From the NCBI GenBank assembly GCA_900771035.1, contig CAAGML010000018.1:1-9889 (forward strand): a stretch of 9,889 nucleotides of DNA. Direction: 5' to 3'. This stretch comes from Bacteroidales bacterium (GTDB lineage Bacteria; Bacteroidota; Bacteroidia; Bacteroidales; Paludibacteraceae). A program made the position numbers and the translations under genes. The notes under the pieces are model-generated. The model was not told the origin of the DNA. It made no database searches and was given only the letters and a program-made list of their open reading frames with translations. Shown here piece by piece: positions 7,843 to 9,889 of this stretch. Position 1 is the first letter of the stretch. The number at the start of each line of letters is the position of its first letter.

Positions 7843-7873
7843 TTGTTTATTTGCGAAAAAGTTTTTAACTTTG
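7843..7873 (+). promoter_or_regulatory. Bacteroides-type -33/-7 promoter for the surface-protein gene
   Basis: TTG at 7843-7845 (-33 element) is followed by a 20-base spacer and TAACTTTG at 7866-7873, a perfect TAnnTTTG -7 box. This spacing fits the primary sigma factor of Bacteroides. Transcription would begin at about 7878-7882, leaving a leader of roughly 25-30 bases before the ATG at 7907. Confidence 0.65.
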
Positions 7874-7906
7874 CAGCAATTTCTTGTACCTAATCATACA
7901 CATAAT

Positions 7907-7987
7907 ATGAAAAAGTTCTCCATACGCTATGTGAAGTTGTTCACATGCTGTTTCATTATGTTGCTTGTCAGTGAGTTAATCGTTGCA
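7907..7987 (+). other. Signal peptide coding segment
   Basis: Residues 1-27 of the surface protein: a positively charged start with lysines at 2, 3 and 10 and an arginine at 7, a hydrophobic core at about 11-21, and Ile-Val-Ala before the predicted cut. Sec-dependent export to the periplasm is expected. Cysteines 14 and 15 lie inside the hydrophobic core and do not form a lipoprotein signal. Confidence 0.85.
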
Positions 7988-9889
7988 CAGAATACATCGT
8001 TACCTTACTTCAACGGCTTTGAAAATCCGCAGGACACTGCCGGCTGGACGTTCAAAAAACGTCCGAAAACCACGGGTTTCGAGGTTGGAAACGCTGTTCA
8101 CTGCCTTGGAAACAACTCAATGTACATATCTCCGGACAGTGGAGCGACAGCCACATACGCCACGACAGCGTCGGGTTATGTCTCAATCGCCTACAAGGCG
8201 TTCACCCTTCCCGCAGGTACATACACACTCGCTTTCGATTATCAGATGGGCGGTGACGGTACCAACCAGGATATGAAGGTGGCATGGGCACCATCGTCAA
8301 CGTCGCTTGCGGCAGCTGCCCTTGGCTCGTCTTACCCTAACGCCGTCCAGCTGAATCAGTTCACCGACGCTACGAACACCAACACTTTCGGCATTTCGGC
8401 ATGGAAGCACGTTACCGGAACAATTACGGTTGCAGCGGCAGGCACCTACAACCTCTGCTTCGCCTTCCGTACGAACAGCCAGACAATCTCTGCCCCAGGC
8501 GCATGCGTTGATAACATCCAGTTGGACACTGTCAAGTCATCGACTGACTGTACTCAGATTCCATACAACATTCAGGTGGTCAAAGACCCTCAGCTTGGTG
8601 TCATCATCACATGGAGCGGCAATGCCACCGAGTACGAGGTCATTGCAGCCTCTGCCTCCGACCCTATGGATTACAGTTTCTGCCAACATGACGGAATCAC
8701 GACCAATTCAGATACGATGCAGTATTCCGAATTGGGCGAGGGACAATATTTCTTCTACGTCCGCGCAATCTGTGACTCCGACACCAGTATGTATGGCGAG
8801 ATTAGCGGCGTACTTATATATGATGTGTCGTCGCATTGTATCGACTTCATCACATTCAACGCCCCAGGCACACAGTGTACATACGGAACTTACAGCAACC
8901 CGTACCAGACCAACGGTTATATAGATAACGGACCGTCCCAGATGTCCTCCCGTCATACCATCCATACAGACCTTAACGAGACTGACCCACGTTCCAACGG
9001 GGCACTTCACACGGTGCCTGCCGGCGAGGTGATGTCCGTGCGACTCGGAAACTGGAACAACGGCTCAGAGGCTGAGGCCGTCACATATACTTATAATGTG
9101 CCTGCTGGCTCGAACCTGATTTTGATGATGAAATACGCAGTGGTATTCGAGGAACCAGGTCACTCCCAGCCACCTGAGTTCAAACTGGAAATCATGAACG
9201 CCAACAACCAGTTGCTCGACGCTGTTTGTACAAAGGCCAACTTCCTTTGCGATGGAACATTGACCCAGGGTTGGCACTCCTGTCAGGCTCCTGGCTCATA
9301 CGGTTCACTTTCGACTATATGGTGGAAGGATTGGACGACCATAGGCGTAAATCTTTCAAACTATGCCGGACAGACAGTGAAAATCCGTCTTACGACTTAC
9401 GATTGCAACGCTTCGGGTCACTTCGGCTATGCTTATTATACTTTGGACTGCGCACCAGCAGAATTTACTGGAATGTCCTGCGGTTCAGGCGAGTCAACCG
9501 AAATCAAAGCCCCTGACGGTTTCAACTACCAGTGGATAAACAACTGCACAGGTCAGACTGTATCCAACGCACAGAGCCTCCCAATCTCAGGCACTGACAC
9601 CTGCTCGTACACATGTGTCTGTTCGTACAAGGAACAGCCAAGCTGCAACTTCTCGCTTACGGCATACACAATCCCTCGTCTTCCTGAATCGTCATTCTCT
9701 TACTCATTCACATATTCAGACTGCCAGACGCACATAACCTTCACCAACAACTCGCAGATTTATGTCCTCCAGAACGGTGTGAAGACCTACCTCCCTAACG
9801 AGAGAATCACTTCACAGACATGGAGCGTAATGACCAGCCACCGTGGGCGTTCATACTACAACAAGACTTCGTCGAACAAGAACTTCCAG
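7907..9889 (+). CDS. Large exported multidomain surface protein (jelly-roll/FN3/Ig/PKD-like), 3'-truncated
   Basis: Hand translation from the ATG at 7907 gives 661 codons with no stop before the window ends; the C-terminus is missing. Residues 1-27 are a clear signal peptide: a KK..R..K N-region, a hydrophobic core LFTCCFIMLLV and a likely cut after IVA before Gln28. No lipobox is seen. About 31-207 look like a jelly-roll beta-sandwich that opens LPYFNGFENPQDTAGWTF. About 213-290 look like an FN3 domain (GVIITWSGNATEYEV, then YFFYVRAIC). About 310-515 form a second beta-sandwich with WTTIGVNLSNYAGQTVKIRL and GHFGYAYYTLDC, typical of large Bacteroidota surface and gliding-type proteins. About 517-591 are Ig-like, and from about 593 a PKD-like domain seems to begin. 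The mature part has 20 cysteines, suggesting disulfides. Secretion by the type IX system is inference. It has its own promoter and diverges from the glycosyltransferase gene. Confidence 0.9.
   Translation, partial: MKKFSIRYVKLFTCCFIMLLVSELIVAQNTSLPYFNGFENPQDTAGWTFKKRPKTTGFEVGNAVHCLGNNSMYISPDSGATATYATTASGYVSIAYKAFTLPAGTYTLAFDYQMGGDGTNQDMKVAWAPSSTSLAAAALGSSYPNAVQLNQFTDATNTNTFGISAWKHVTGTITVAAAGTYNLCFAFRTNSQTISAPGACVDNIQLDTVKSSTDCTQIPYNIQVVKDPQLGVIITWSGNATEYEVIAASASDPMDYSFCQHDGITTNSDTMQYSELGEGQYFFYVRAICDSDTSMYGEISGVLIYDVSSHCIDFITFNAPGTQCTYGTYSNPYQTNGYIDNGPSQMSSRHTIHTDLNETDPRSNGALHTVPAGEVMSVRLGNWNNGSEAEAVTYTYNVPAGSNLILMMKYAVVFEEPGHSQPPEFKLEIMNANNQLLDAVCTKANFLCDGTLTQGWHSCQAPGSYGSLSTIWWKDWTTIGVNLSNYAGQTVKIRLTTYDCNASGHFGYAYYTLDCAPAEFTGMSCGSGESTEIKAPDGFNYQWINNCTGQTVSNAQSLPISGTDTCSYTCVCSYKEQPSCNFSLTAYTIPRLPESSFSYSFTYSDCQTHITFTNNSQIYVLQNGVKTYLPNERITSQTWSVMTSHRGRSYYNKTSSNKNFQ

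Larger units (their letters stand above)
7792..7906. promoter_or_regulatory. Divergent promoter region between the GT4 and surface-protein genes
   Basis: These 115 AT-rich bases separate two genes that point away from each other. Each side has a Bacteroidota-type -7 box, given separately, 43 bases apart. A 7-base perfect inverted repeat, AATTCGG at 7805-7811 and CCGAATT at 7834-7840, flanks the glycosyltransferase-side box and could be an operator, although a repeat this short can arise by chance. Confidence 0.6.

Noticed and set aside
7946..7951. Cys14-Cys15 as a lipoprotein anchor
   Set aside because: The residues before them (KLFT) do not form a lipobox, and they lie in the middle of the hydrophobic core, well before the better cleavage site after Ala27.
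7983..8924. Plus-strand ORFs at 7983-8276 and 8430-8924 and a minus-strand ORF at 8708-9010
   Set aside because: They overlap the 661-codon open frame that has a signal peptide and recognisable modules. They are rich in Arg, Ser and Thr, as expected for off-frame reading.
9065..9516. Minus-strand ORF at 9065-9277 and plus-strand ORF at 9226-9516
   Set aside because: Both fall inside the open surface-protein frame and show no domain or start signal of their own.
5040..9889. Mobile element, phage, toxin-antitoxin, tRNA or CRISPR array in the right half
   Set aside because: I saw no transposase or integrase motif, no paired small toxin-antitoxin ORFs, no tRNA cloverleaf and no spaced direct repeats.

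Overview
The window looks like a Bacteroidales genome fragment (Bacteroidota), probably the start of a contig assembled from Illumina reads. The first 20 bases match the 3' end of the Illumina TruSeq read-1 adapter, so biological sequence begins at about base 21. The assignment rests on the Bacteroidota-type histidyl-tRNA synthetase, a DUF4954-type left-handed beta-helix protein, the lack of strong Shine-Dalgarno sites, two TAnnTTTG promoter boxes of the Bacteroides type, and a secreted multidomain beta-sandwich protein of the kind common in this phylum. No RNA gene, CRISPR array, insertion sequence or integrase was seen.

Layout. Bases 21-5039 (+) hold four genes separated by only 3-4 bases, which suggests one operon: the 3' part of kdtA/waaA (Kdo transferase), complete hisS, a complete DUF4954 protein (LbetaH acyltransferase-like, uncharacterised), and complete recF. 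A 205-base convergent intergenic stretch (5040-5244) has several hairpin-prone segments but no gene. Two minus-strand genes follow. The one at 5245-6708 encodes a 487-residue protein I do not recognise; I read it as a probable nucleic-acid-binding protein with a sigma-region-4-like segment and up to four winged-helix-like units. Upstream of it, at 6778-7791, lies a GT4 glycosyltransferase gene.

A 115-base divergent intergenic region (7792-7906) carries a -7 box for the glycosyltransferase and a well-formed -33/-7 promoter for the last gene. That gene runs on the + strand from 7907 past the end of the window. My translation gives 661 uninterrupted codons without a stop: a signal peptide followed by jelly-roll-like, FN3-like, second jelly-roll-like, Ig-like and incipient PKD-like modules, with 20 cysteines in the mature part. 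It is a large exported surface protein, plausibly secreted by the type IX system, but its C-terminus is missing.

How the parts fit: the operon mixes envelope synthesis (Kdo addition to lipid A), translation (HisRS), a sugar-acyltransferase-like fold and DNA repair (RecF), so co-transcription probably reflects housekeeping expression and not a single pathway. The most interesting unknowns are the 487-residue protein, the DUF4954 protein and the truncated cysteine-rich surface protein.
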